DNA of 37,537 bases from Bacillus sp. 522_BSPC (GTDB taxonomy: Bacteria > Bacillota > Bacilli > Bacillales > Cytobacillaceae): NCBI RefSeq assembly GCF_001076885.1, contig NZ_JVDT01000037.1:1-37537 (forward strand), written 5' to 3'. Positions 23,851 to 32,398 of this stretch are shown here, piece by piece. How positions within the stretch are numbered: the first letter of the stretch is position 1; each line of letters opens with the position of its first letter. The translations under genes were made by a program, and so were the position numbers. Below the pieces are notes generated by a model. That model did not search any database. It worked only from the letters and a program-made list of their open reading frames with translations, and was not told where the DNA came from.

Positions 23851-25802
23851 TATTTCTCACCTCTCCATGCACGTTCCGTTTTCTTAATAACATCCAGTTT
23901 AATATGGTAACCTTCGTCATAATCAAAAGAACGAATTATTAAGCCAACAAAAATACCTAAACTACAGATTGCAGCTGGAATAAACAATTCAAATACTAGT
24001 AAGAAACCAACTACACCAAATATTGCACACATATAGAATGGCAACCAAGAGTTGCTCGGCATGTGTATTTCTTCTAACTCTTCTTCTTTTAAAACTAAGC
24101 CTTCTTTATTTTTCTTCATATACCAGAATGCATCTAATGCTTTTACTTCTGGAGTGATAGCGAAGTTATATGGCTGAACTGGAGAAGCTGTATGCCATTC
24201 TAATGTTCTTGCATCCCATGGATCTGTTGAAATCTTTCTATCTGCATAACGAGTGCTATAGTAAATGTTATAAACAAGTACTGCAAATCCCGCAGCAAGA
24301 ATAAGAGATCCGATTGCGGAAAGCATGAACAATGGTGCAAATCCAGATTCTGCAGAGAAAGTATAAGAACGTCTTACTGCTCCTTGTAAACCTAAGAAGA
24401 ACATTGGCATAAATGTTACGTTAAAACCAATATTAAATAACCAGAAATGCCATTTTCCTAAACGCTCATTTAAAGCATAACCGAACATTTTTGGCCACCA
24501 GTAATAGAAACCAGCAAATACTGCATACACTACACCTGGTATTAATACATAGTGGAAGTGAGCTACTAAGAATAATGTATTATGATATTGATAGTCTGCT
24601 GCAGCCATTGCAAGCATAACTCCAGTTACCCCACCAATTGTAAAGGTTGGAATAAATGCAAGCGACCATAGCATAGCTGTTGTAAATTGAATTCGCCCTT
24701 TTCTCATTGTAAATAACCAGTTGAAAATCTTAACCCCAGTCGGAACTGCAATTAACATTGTCGTAATCGAGAATACAGAGTTTACAACAGGTCCAGACCC
24801 CATCGTGTAGAAATGGTGAACCCATACAACCATACTTAAGATAGCAATACCTACAATAGATATAATCATTGAATTATAACCATATAGACGTTTTCTTGAG
24901 AAAGTCGCAATTACTTCTGAGAACATACCGAAAGCAGGCAAGATTACGATATAAACCTCAGGATGTCCCCATAACCAGAATAAGTTATTCCATAACATCG
25001 CATTTCCTCCACCGGAAATCGTGAAGAAATGTGTTCCGAATAAACGGTCAAATGTCATTAATGCTAGTGCAACAGTTAAGATTGGGAATGCAAATACAAT
25101 AATAACGTTTGTAATTAATGAAGTCCAAGTGAACATTGGCATTTTCATTAATGTCATCCCTTTTGCACGCATTTTTAGGATCGTAACAACAAAGTTGATA
25201 CCTGTCATTAACGTACCTATACCTGCAATCTGCAAGGCAATGGCATAGAAGTTATTTCCAACCCCTGGCGTAAATTCTTTCCCAGCAAGAGGGAAATAGG
25301 ATGTCCATCCTGCATCAGGTGATCCACCAATTACGAAAGAAATATTGAATAACATTGCACCACTAAATGTTAGCCAGAAGCTTAATGCATTTAATTGTGG
25401 GAATGCAACATCACGTGCACCAATTTGTAAAGGAATTACTACGTTCATTAGTCCAATCAACGCCGGCATCGCCATAAAAAGAATCATGATAACACCGTGT
25501 GTTGTAAATACTTCATTGTAATGCTGTGCATCTAAAAAATCCATTTCAGGTGCTGAGGTTTGATATTTCATCATCAAACCATCTACTCCACCACGGAAGA
25601 ACATTAATACGGCTACGATAATATACATAATACCGATTTTTTTGTGATCAACCGTTGTTATCCATTCATCCCATAGGTATTGCCATTTCTTAAAATAGGT
25701 GACACCAACTACAATGGCAAGCATTGTTAGCGTAATACCTATTTGAGCAGATAATATGAGGGGATCACCAGTAATAACGATATCTTCCCACTTAATGTGC
25801 AT
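23850..25802 (-). CDS. qoxB: Cytochrome aa3-600 menaquinol oxidase subunit I (QoxB)
   Basis: The 650-residue catalytic subunit, reducing oxygen to water at the heme a3-CuB centre and pumping protons. Ligand regions are visible: TTHGVIMILF (heme a His), WGHPEVYIVILPAFG with the His-Tyr cross-link pair and the E of the D-channel, the consecutive VHHFY for CuB, and LFLVAHFHYVLIPG for heme a3 and heme a. About 15 helices are predicted. I set the start at ATG 25802 (begins MHIKWEDIVITG), behind GGGGGTGAAGAGG and overlapping qoxA by 11 nt; the frame extends 19 codons further up, but that part only repeats qoxA DNA. Length agrees with B. subtilis QoxB. Confidence 0.97.
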   Translation of the reverse strand: MHIKWEDIVITGDPLILSAQIGITLTMLAIVVGVTYFKKWQYLWDEWITTVDHKKIGIMYIIVAVLMFFRGGVDGLMMKYQTSAPEMDFLDAQHYNEVFTTHGVIMILFMAMPALIGLMNVVIPLQIGARDVAFPQLNALSFWLTFSGAMLFNISFVIGGSPDAGWTSYFPLAGKEFTPGVGNNFYAIALQIAGIGTLMTGINFVVTILKMRAKGMTLMKMPMFTWTSLITNVIIVFAFPILTVALALMTFDRLFGTHFFTISGGGNAMLWNNLFWLWGHPEVYIVILPAFGMFSEVIATFSRKRLYGYNSMIISIVGIAILSMVVWVHHFYTMGSGPVVNSVFSITTMLIAVPTGVKIFNWLFTMRKGRIQFTTAMLWSLAFIPTFTIGGVTGVMLAMAAADYQYHNTLFLVAHFHYVLIPGVVYAVFAGFYYWWPKMFGYALNERLGKWHFWLFNIGFNVTFMPMFFLGLQGAVRRSYTFSAESGFAPLFMLSAIGSLILAAGFAVLVYNIYYSTRYADRKISTDPWDARTLEWHTASPVQPYNFAITPEVKALDAFWYMKKNKEGLVLKEEELEEIHMPSNSWLPFYMCAIFGVVGFLLVFELFIPAAICSLGIFVGLIIRSFDYDEGYHIKLDVIKKTERAWRGEK

Positions 25803-26721
25803 CCTCTTCACCCCCGTTTGACTCTTCGTTCTTTTCAAAAGTTTTACCTGGATATCCATGAACTCGATATAGCTCAGGATTTAAATAATAGTTTGAGTCT
25901 CCACCTTTCCCGTGATCAATCCACTCTAAATGAGTATTAGAGAAAGTCATACGGCCTAAATGTGTCGGCTTAATAATTTCTTTATATTTTTCCTCAGTTA
26001 ATTCAGGGGCAGTTTCTTTTACTTCATCTACCCATTCATCATAGTCCGCTAAAGTTTTTGCTTCAACTTCAAATTTCATCTCCGCATAGCCTTTACCGTT
26101 AAAGCTTGTATTTTGCCCTTCATAACTACCTGGGTTATCAGCCACAACATAAAGATCTGTTTCAGCCCCATACATTGTGTACTTCTGGCCAGCTAATGCA
26201 GGAATCCAGAATGATTGCATTGTTCCAGCAGAAGTTAATTTAAACTCCACTGGTACACCAGCAGGGATATTTACATAGTTGACTGTTTCAATTCCTTCTT
26301 CTGGATAGCTAAAAATCCACTTCCAGTCTGCAGAAGTTACATTAATTACAATAGGATCTTGATCTTTATAATCCTCTGGAATATCCTCTAATGCATAAAT
26401 TGTTTTTACAGTCGGAATCGTTAATGCAATAATAATTAGAAATGGGATTACAGTCCAAACAATCTCAAGCTTTGTACTTCCATGTTCTTCTGGTTCATAA
26501 TCCGCATTGTCTTTCGTTGCGCGATATTTCCAAACTATGTAGCCAAATAGTCCAAAAACTACTAGACAAACAAAAGCCATTAATACAATAGACCAGTTAA
26601 TCAAGTCTGTAATACTTCTAGCAACAGGACCTTGTGGATCAAATACAACCATCGATTCACAACCGCTTAAAATGAATAGTGGTACAATTGCTAAAAGTGA
26701 AACTAAAATTCCCTTTTTCAT
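25792..26721 (-). CDS. qoxA: Cytochrome aa3-600 menaquinol oxidase subunit II (QoxA)
   Basis: The 309-residue subunit II, a lipoprotein. The signal peptide ends LSGC (C21). Two membrane helices (about 35-70 and 90-115) precede a cupredoxin-like domain (about 130-230; DWKWIFSYPEEGIETVNYVNIPAGVPVEF, SFWIPALAGQKYTMYG). The CuA cysteine and histidine ligands of cytochrome c oxidases are absent, which is why this is a quinol oxidase. An extra C-terminal region (240-309) is typical of QoxA. AAGGAG lies 5 nt before the ATG. First gene of qoxABCD, with a promoter about 120 nt upstream. Confidence 0.96.
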   Translation of the reverse strand: MKKGILVSLLAIVPLFILSGCESMVVFDPQGPVARSITDLINWSIVLMAFVCLVVFGLFGYIVWKYRATKDNADYEPEEHGSTKLEIVWTVIPFLIIIALTIPTVKTIYALEDIPEDYKDQDPIVINVTSADWKWIFSYPEEGIETVNYVNIPAGVPVEFKLTSAGTMQSFWIPALAGQKYTMYGAETDLYVVADNPGSYEGQNTSFNGKGYAEMKFEVEAKTLADYDEWVDEVKETAPELTEEKYKEIIKPTHLGRMTFSNTHLEWIDHGKGGDSNYYLNPELYRVHGYPGKTFEKNEESNGGEEDAH

Positions 26722-26766
26722 TTGTACAGCTCCTTCCGTTTAAGTTCAAATGTTAAACTATTCACA

Positions 26767-26796
26767 GAATGTTCGATATTTAGACATAGAACATTC
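26767..26796. promoter_or_regulatory. GAATGTTC/GAACATTC inverted repeat in the qox leader
   Basis: Perfect 8-nt arms separated by 14 nt lie between the likely qox promoter and qoxA. The half-site GAAC resembles LexA boxes, but spacing and orientation differ from the LexA consensus. Could be an operator or an RNA hairpin in the 5' leader. Confidence 0.4.
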
Positions 26797-26841
26797 ATAT
26801 TACATAGGTAAAATAATGATTATTACTACCTGTATGATGAT

Positions 26842-26871
26842 ATCATATCTCGAACCTATTATTTGTGACAA
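26842..26871 (-). promoter_or_regulatory. Likely qoxABCD promoter
   Basis: On the minus strand TTGTCA (26871-26866), an 18-nt spacer and TATGAT (26847-26842), each one base off the sigma-A consensus. The palindrome ATGATATCAT (26837-26846) overlaps the -10. Predicted 5' leader of about 110 nt. Confidence 0.55.
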
Positions 26872-27243
26872 AAAACGTAAGTATAATTTTACCAATTTTC
26901 ACATTTTCTATTCTTATGTTTTCCGTGTATTCAAGATTTTATCAACCTTTTTATTATATCAGATGCTATTATTAAAATCCATGTCCACACTCTTGTCACA
27001 AATACTTTTTCAACCTATAGCATTTCTATGTTCCCCTCTCTCACAAGACATTTAAACGCTTACAAATATTATAGAATATTCTGGTTGGTTTTTCCAATAT
27101 TTATTCCTCTTCATTCCCTTTTATTCATTTAGTTTATTCTGTTATATTTATCACAGACTATACTTCATTAAACTAGATTATCTTTCCTATTTTATAGATT
27201 ATCCATATTTAGTTATGCTTTTCAAAAAAACCCTTTAGATAGA
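26872..27243. other. Gene-free A/T-rich spacer upstream of qox
   Basis: No frame with a credible ribosome binding site and no known RNA motif. It contains only scattered -10-like hexamers. It separates the qox promoter from the terminator of the penicillin-binding protein gene. Confidence 0.5.
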
Positions 27244-27312
27244 TAAAAAAAGGCAGAAATATATACCGCCACCAGTAGCAACTGCTCTAGTATCCGTATA
27301 AATTTCTGCCTT
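27244..27312 (-). terminator. Long composite hairpin terminator of the class A PBP gene
   Basis: Outer arms of 17 nt (27250-27266 and 27296-27312) pair at 16 positions and enclose a second stem built from AGCA-GT-TGCT and an ACTAG/CTGGT pairing. Seven T follow on the minus strand. It starts 10 nt after the stop codon. The size is unusual for a simple terminator. Confidence 0.85.
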
Positions 27313-27321
27313 GTTCAAATA

Positions 27322-29421
27322 CTAATTTTCTAGTATTTCTTGTAATTTCCCTTTTACCTTGTCATTTATTTTTTTCACATCTTTTTTAATTTCATCTACA
27401 ACTTGGCTCCATTTTGAAGAATTCTCTTTTATGGTTGTTTCTAATTCCTCTGCTTTTTCTTTAATTACTTTTTTTGTTTCTTCTACTTTTTCATTTACAT
27501 TTCCATTATCCTTATTTGCTAGTTTATCACTAACAGATAATACTTTAAAATTTTCCGGTTCTACGTATTGTACAGCCTGATCCATAATTGTCTTAAAAAT
27601 TGGTACTACATCCCCCGAGCTTTTGCTTGGAAGATAATGTTGATCATCTGTTTTATCATAACCGAGCCACATGGCACCAACTAGATTTGGGGTATAACCC
27701 ACAAACCATTGATCCTTTGTACCAGAAATATTACCATTATCTAATTGAGTAGATCCTGTTTTTCCCGCAATTTGGAATCCAGTCACTTTTGCACCTTGAC
27801 CTGTTCCTGATTTTATAACATCCAGTAGCATCGAAGTCATATCATCTGTGACTGATTTAGATGTTACTCTTGTTGATTCAGGTTCATATTCCGCAATAAC
27901 GTTACCTGTTGGTCCAATAATTTTTGTAATCAAATGATTCTCCATTCGAACACCATCATTTGGGAACGTAGAATAAGCACTGGCCATTTGTAAAGGGGAA
28001 ACACCTGTAGTCATTCCACCTAAAGCAATCCCTAAATACTCATCATCCTTTTCATACGGAATTCCAAATCGATCAAGCGATTTAAGTCCCGTTTCTAATC
28101 CAATTTGGTCTAATAGCCAGACAGCTGGAACATTTAAGGATTCTTCTAAAGCCTCATACATTGGGACTTCTCCCTTAAATGTTTTTGTAAAGTTTTGTGG
28201 TTCATATTTCCCTTTCTTAAAAGGTTTATCCTCTAGCATCGAATCTATTTTATACCCTTTTTCTAAAGCTGGTGTATAAACCGCAAGTGGCTTCATTGTA
28301 GATCCTGGTTGTACTTTAATTTGAGTAGCTCGATTAAATCCTCTGAAAACTTGCTCTCCTCTTCCTCCGACTAACCCTCTTACTCCACCTGTTTCTGGGT
28401 CAAGCAGCACTGCTCCACCTTGCACTAATGTCCCATCAGCGCTTTTTGGGAAAAGAGAATCGCGAGCAAAGGTCTTTTCTAATGTTGATTGAAGATTTTG
28501 GTCCATCTCTGTATAAATTTTATAGCCTCTTTTCAAGATTTCTTCCTGGGTAAGACCATATTTATTGATTGCTTCATCGATAACCGCATCTACAAAGTAA
28601 GGATATTCTCTTTCAATAAAAGAGCCTCCCCCATTTTCTAAAACAATTTTTTCTTTTACTGCCTTTTGATATTCTTTCTCTGTTATTTCGTTTAAATCTA
28701 GCATTTTCTTTAGAACCACATTACGGCGGGAAATTGCCCCATCATAATTATTATAGGGATCTAATGCAGAGGGAGCCTGTAATATCCCTGCAAGTAAAGC
28801 AGCTTCACTTATTGATACTTCTTTAATATCTTTATTAAAGTACTTTAAAGAAGCTTGGCTAATCCCCCATGCTCCACTACCAAAATAAACATGGTTTAAA
28901 TACATTTGTAGTATTTCTTCTTTTTTATAATGCTTCTCTATTTCTACTGCTAAAAATAATTCCTCTGCTTTCCGTTTATACGTCTGTTCGGAAGTTAACA
29001 AGGCATTTTTTGTTAATTGCTGCGTAATGGTACTGCCTCCACCTGTAATTCTTCCTGCAAAAATATTTTTAAAAAAGGCCCGAGTAATTCCTTTTATATC
29101 AAACCCATTATGTTCATAAAAACGTTCATCTTCAATAGAAACAACAGCTGCCGGAACATATTCAGGTACATCCTCCAATTCTATTCCTTCCGTTCTTTCT
29201 GTTCTTATTTGGGTTGCTTCGTCCCCATCTTTATCGTAAATAATCGTTGCCTGGCTTAAACCAGCCTTCAAGGTACTAACATTTGCCTGTGTCGCTAAAT
29301 ACGTAAAATATAATATTGCCAACAAAACAAACAGTAACCCAGCCAAAAGTATAATTTGGGTAAGATGTCTCTTCTTCCAAAAGCGTCGAAACCCTTCCCA
29401 ATACGGTTTTAGTCTTTCCAT
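27322..29421 (-). CDS. Class A penicillin-binding protein (glycosyltransferase/transpeptidase)
   Basis: A 699-residue bifunctional peptidoglycan synthase. After a basic cytoplasmic start and one membrane helix (about 22-43), the GT51 glycosyltransferase domain (about 60-240) shows catalytic E97 in EDERFYEHNG, GGGSTITQQLTKN (127-139) and RKAEELFLAVEIE. The transpeptidase domain (about 330-610) has the active-site motifs S374-T-M-K377, S428-L-N430 and K554-T-G556. The layout is like Bacillus PBP1F/PBP2D rather than PBP4. The last 70 residues are a Lys/Glu-rich, probably coiled or disordered tail (VNEKVEETKKVIKEKAEELETT), less usual than the fibronectin-type end of related PBPs. Monocistronic, ending in a long hairpin. 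Confidence 0.94.
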   Translation of the reverse strand: MERLKPYWEGFRRFWKKRHLTQIILLAGLLFVLLAILYFTYLATQANVSTLKAGLSQATIIYDKDGDEATQIRTERTEGIELEDVPEYVPAAVVSIEDERFYEHNGFDIKGITRAFFKNIFAGRITGGGSTITQQLTKNALLTSEQTYKRKAEELFLAVEIEKHYKKEEILQMYLNHVYFGSGAWGISQASLKYFNKDIKEVSISEAALLAGILQAPSALDPYNNYDGAISRRNVVLKKMLDLNEITEKEYQKAVKEKIVLENGGGSFIEREYPYFVDAVIDEAINKYGLTQEEILKRGYKIYTEMDQNLQSTLEKTFARDSLFPKSADGTLVQGGAVLLDPETGGVRGLVGGRGEQVFRGFNRATQIKVQPGSTMKPLAVYTPALEKGYKIDSMLEDKPFKKGKYEPQNFTKTFKGEVPMYEALEESLNVPAVWLLDQIGLETGLKSLDRFGIPYEKDDEYLGIALGGMTTGVSPLQMASAYSTFPNDGVRMENHLITKIIGPTGNVIAEYEPESTRVTSKSVTDDMTSMLLDVIKSGTGQGAKVTGFQIAGKTGSTQLDNGNISGTKDQWFVGYTPNLVGAMWLGYDKTDDQHYLPSKSSGDVVPIFKTIMDQAVQYVEPENFKVLSVSDKLANKDNGNVNEKVEETKKVIKEKAEELETTIKENSSKWSQVVDEIKKDVKKINDKVKGKLQEILEN

Positions 29422-29683
29422 TCTATAACCTATCCTTTACTTTTACTAAATAGAATAAATACTATATATTTTCTTTTCTCTCTTTCCTATCAAACATTAG
29501 ACGTTAATTTCCATTCTTTTGTTGCAAGTTATCTATCAAAACTATATTCTCTTTTTTTGTAAATTACAAGAAGGTATTCCCCTCTCTATTATTACCAAAT
29601 TTATCAAGGAGCGAGCTCTGTTGTTTATTCTATCGCAGTTTCGGGAAAAGACCTATTATAGAAGAAAAAGGATGTGAGAGATA

Positions 29684-29800
29684 ATGAAAAAAATGTTCAG
29701 ACGATTGATTACGTGGGGACCTATCATTTATCCCTTCGCCAAAAAAATGTGGGACAAGCGGAAACAGTCCAAGGTAAACTCTAGTACTGCTACACGCTAA
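29684..29800 (+). CDS. Small basic hydrophobic protein of 38 residues
   Basis: A 38-codon frame starting MKKMFRRLITWGPIIYPF and ending in a basic, Ser/Thr-rich tail. The sequence AAGGATGTGAGAG precedes the ATG and a strong hairpin terminator starts 5 nt past the stop, so it looks like a genuine one-gene transcript on the + strand. A short amphipathic or membrane-touching helix (LITWGPIIYPFAKKMW) is flanked by Lys/Arg. Proteins like this occur widely in Bacilli as unnamed small proteins; I do not know the function. Confidence 0.65.
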   Translation: MKKMFRRLITWGPIIYPFAKKMWDKRKQSKVNSSTATR

Positions 29801-29805
29801 AAGAA

Positions 29806-29855
29806 AAAATCCAATGCAGCCAGGGCTATTCGCCTTAGGCTACATTGGATTTTTT
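29806..29855. terminator. Strong bidirectional terminator
   Basis: AAAATCCAATGCAGCC (29806-29821) and GGCTACATTGGATTTT (29838-29853) pair with a single mismatch, followed by T runs on both strands. It serves the small + gene and the - strand MtlD remnant. Confidence 0.9.
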
Positions 29856-30241
29856 TATGCATTAATATTGTTATAAGCAAGCACTACTTCTTTCACTAAA
29901 GCATGGTCTTCATTTAAACCTGATACTTTACTGAAAGCTGTTTGAACTCCATTTTCATCTATTAAGTTCTTTAACTCAATAGACTCTTGATCTTCCGGTG
30001 TATAAAAGCGAAGTGCTGATGCCATCACTTCAACTAAGTAAGAAGGAATTTCGTTAAACTCCCTATAATATGCTAAAGCAGGAGCGACTAATCGATCATT
30101 GCCACCTAATTTTCTTAATGGTGATCGACCAACTCGTTTTACGTCGTCAACGATATAAACATTTGCAAAACGGCCTAAATATACTTTTGGCAGACATAAT
30201 GCTGACACAATTAAATTAATAAAATCCAATAAAATCAGCAT
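29855..30241 (-). pseudogene. mtlD: Remnant of mannitol-1-phosphate 5-dehydrogenase (C-terminal third)
   Basis: A 128-codon frame whose last ~105 residues match the C-terminal part of MtlD: YLGRFANVYIVDDVKRVGRSP, LRKLGGNDRLVAPAL and KVSGLNEDHALVKEVV, in the positions seen in E. coli and Bacillus MtlD (about 380 residues long). The Rossmann domain and the catalytic first two-thirds are missing. The start of the frame (MLILLDFINLIVSALC) looks unrelated and no good ribosome binding site precedes it. No mtlA/mtlF lies near. It appears to be what is left after a deletion. An active truncated protein is unlikely, though the frame has stayed open and a terminator is kept. Confidence 0.8.
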
Positions 30242-30290
30242 TCCGCGTTAACTCTCTTAAAAGATTCTATTTAACCAACAATTTATACAC

Positions 30291-30315
30291 CAAAAAAAGA
30301 AGGGTTTCCCCTTCT
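30291..30315 (-). terminator. Terminator of the CNNM/CorC gene
   Basis: On the minus strand the stem AGAAGGG-GAAA-CCCTTCT has a GNRA tetraloop and is followed by TTTTTTTGG. Confidence 0.92.
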
Positions 30316-30334
30316 ATAAAATCCGTTTTTTTAA

Positions 30335-31639
30335 TCAAACTTCCACTGCACTAGTATCTTTCATCACTTCAATAAAATGGATGTGATGTTCTTCAATATT
30401 TTTTATTTTAAAGATATATCCTTCTTCTTCCAAAATATCCCCTTCAACCGCTTCAAAATTTTTAGTCAAAAACCATCCGCCAATCGTATCCACTTCCTCC
30501 TCAGATAAATGAGTTCCTAAAAGATCGTTTACTTCGCTGATTAATACTTTGCCATTAAGTATATAATGATCGTCTTTAATTCTGCGAATATCAGAAATTT
30601 CATCCTCATCAAACTCATCTCTGATGTCTCCTACAATTTCCTCTAGTATATCTTCTGCAGTAACAATACCTGAAGTACCACCATATTCATCAAGCAGAAT
30701 CGCCATATGTGTACGTTCTTTCTGCATTTTAATTAATAATTCTCTTATAGGAACGGTTTCAATGACACGAATAATCGGTTTCATATAGTCCTCTAATCGA
30801 ATCTCTTGTTTGTTTTGAACAGTTGCCGTTAGAAATTCTCGAATATTAATTAATCCGATTACATTATCCTTATCTCCATTTACTAATGGATAACGAGTGT
30901 AATTCTCCTCTTCCAATATATTCATTATTTCATCAAAGGTATTATCTACACTAATCGTAACCATTTCGGTTCTCGGCACCATGATTTCTTTGGCAATTCG
31001 TTCATCAAATTCAAAAATATTATTTACATATGCTAGTTCATTTTTATTGATTTCACCGCTTTTATAGCTTTCTGACATTAAAATTCTTAACTCTTCTTCT
31101 GAGTGTGCAAGTTCATGTTCTGATGCTGGTTTTAATCCAAAGATACTTGTCAAAAGTCGTGCAGACCCATTCAACAACCAAATAAAAGGATATAATATTC
31201 GATAGAACCAAATAATTGGATTTGCAAAGGTTAATGTTATAAGTTCTGCCTTTTGAATAGCAACCGTCTTTGGAGCAAGTTCTCCAACAACAACATGCAA
31301 GAAGGTTACAAGTAAAAAGGATATAACAAAGGCAATCACGTGAGATAGTGCATTCCCAATGGATAACTTAATAAATAGTGGCTCAAGAATTTCCGCGAAA
31401 GTGGATTCTCCAATCCAACCTAGTCCTAAAGCTGTAACAGTTATCCCTAATTGGCAAGCTGAAAGATATTCATCTAAATGTGTCGTTACCTTTTTTGCCG
31501 CTAATGCACCTTTTTTTCCTTCAGCAACTAACTGATCGATTCTTGAACTCCTGACCTTTACTATTGCAAACTCGGTTGCAACGAAAAAAGCAGTTAAAGC
31601 AATTAATATCACAAATAAAATCAAATTAAAAATTTCCAA
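30335..31639 (-). CDS. CNNM/CorC-type membrane transporter with CBS domains (hemolysin C family)
   Basis: A 434-residue protein, in B. subtilis comparable to YugS/YhdP. The N-terminal DUF21 membrane domain (about 1-185) has three helices and [23 protein letters not shown] pair (about 215-330) includes [27 protein letters not shown] and [23 protein letters not shown], followed by the CorC_HlyC domain (about 345-430; [17 protein letters not shown]). Members export Mg2+ or affect metal balance; the ion for this one is unknown. The leader is unusual: a strong AGGAGGTG lies 25 nt before the ATG with a hairpin in between, and a complementary CTCCT lies further upstream. Confidence 0.88.
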   Translation of the reverse strand: MEIFNLILFVILIALTAFFVATEFAIVKVRSSRIDQLVAEGKKGALAAKKVTTHLDEYLSACQLGITVTALGLGWIGESTFAEILEPLFIKLSIGNALSHVIAFVISFLLVTFLHVVVGELAPKTVAIQKAELITLTFANPIIWFYRILYPFIWLLNGSARLLTSIFGLKPASEHELAHSEEELRILMSESYKSGEINKNELAYVNNIFEFDERIAKEIMVPRTEMVTISVDNTFDEIMNILEEENYTRYPLVNGDKDNVIGLINIREFLTATVQNKQEIRLEDYMKPIIRVIETVPIRELLIKMQKERTHMAILLDEYGGTSGIVTAEDILEEIVGDIRDEFDEDEISDIRRIKDDHYILNGKVLISEVNDLLGTHLSEEEVDTIGGWFLTKNFEAVEGDILEEEGYIFKIKNIEEHHIHFIEVMKDTSAVEV

Positions 31640-31725
31640 TAAGTAGCCCGTAAAGGGGCTTACACCTCCTGATAATAAAAGCGCATCCGCATTTCTCCAA
31701 TAAAGGAGAGACGCTGTTGCTTATA
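31640..31725 (-). promoter_or_regulatory. Structured 5' leader of the CNNM/CorC gene, riboswitch-like
   Basis: Read on the minus strand: an AGCG...CGCT stem (31715-31712 with 31683-31680) encloses TCTCC-TTTATT-GGAGA (31708-31694). The same CTCCT can instead pair with the AGGAG of the Shine-Dalgarno sequence (31670-31663), so two exclusive folds exist. Next, GTAAGCCC (31663-31656) and GGGCTAC (31649-31643) form a hairpin between the Shine-Dalgarno sequence and the AUG, which would otherwise be 25 nt apart. It does not fit the M-box or yybP-ykoY consensus as I know them. Ligand or protein unknown. Confidence 0.5.
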
Positions 31726-31778
31726 ATAATTCCCATTCCTTTTAGTTAAATTTTTTATGCAAACCTTAAAAAAACAGT

Positions 31779-32171
31779 TTAATTTAGCAAAAGCAACAAT
31801 GCTTGTATTAAAGATATACTTTCATGAGATATAGTATTTCTTACTTCTTTCTTTTTATGATGGTCCTGAATATCTACTGATAGAAGCATTTGATGAATCT
31901 TTTCATTCAAATCCCTCATATTTTCTTTCAGTTCCTCTACATCCAAAGTATTCATTTTGTGATTATTTAATTTCCCCTTAATTTCCTCTAGCGTTAGCTT
32001 TCTCTTTTTAAATTCTTCAATAACTTTAATTTGTTCTATTTGTTCTTCTCTATAATAACGATAATTTGTTTGAGAACGTTCTGCTTGAAGAAGGCCAAGG
32101 TTTGTATAATAATCTATGGTTCTTTTCGTTACACCAGTAACTTTTGCCAAATCACCAATTCTTAATTTCAC
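31779..32171 (-). CDS. MerR-family transcriptional regulator
   Basis: A 130-residue regulator with an N-terminal winged helix-turn-helix (LRIGDLAKVTGVTKRTIDYYTNLGLLQ, then RYYREEQIEQIKVI) and a long coiled-coil dimerisation helix (about 70-115). The C-terminal end is short, hydrophobic (SLIQALLLLLN) and has no cysteine cluster, so it is not a classic metal-sensing MerR. I prefer the GTG start at 32171 (family members begin M-K-L-R-I-G); AGGAGGAG lies 13 nt upstream. The ATG at 32198 gives 9 more residues but has no ribosome binding site. It sits just before the CNNM gene in the same orientation and may regulate it (inference). Confidence 0.85.
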   Translation of the reverse strand: MKLRIGDLAKVTGVTKRTIDYYTNLGLLQAERSQTNYRYYREEQIEQIKVIEEFKKRKLTLEEIKGKLNNHKMNTLDVEELKENMRDLNEKIHQMLLSVDIQDHHKKKEVRNTISHESISLIQALLLLLN

Positions 32172-32398
32172 ATCCCCATCGCTTCTCCTCCTAACCATAA
32201 CGTTTTAGTTTTACTTTTTTATTATATAAGGGGAAGGAGAAAAGATTCAAGCAAAAAACTTCCTATATATAATAGCTTTTCCTTACGCTGACTAAATTTT
32301 CACAAAATGTAGGCTTTTTATATTATTAAAATACAATTTAGGTTAAAATATAAGAAGATAAATAGAAAAGAAAAATATATTTAAGAAGGGGAAATGGA

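Noticed and set aside
26750-27055. 101-codon + strand frame upstream of qoxA
   Set aside because: No ribosome binding site, A/T-driven composition, and it runs against the qox promoter region.
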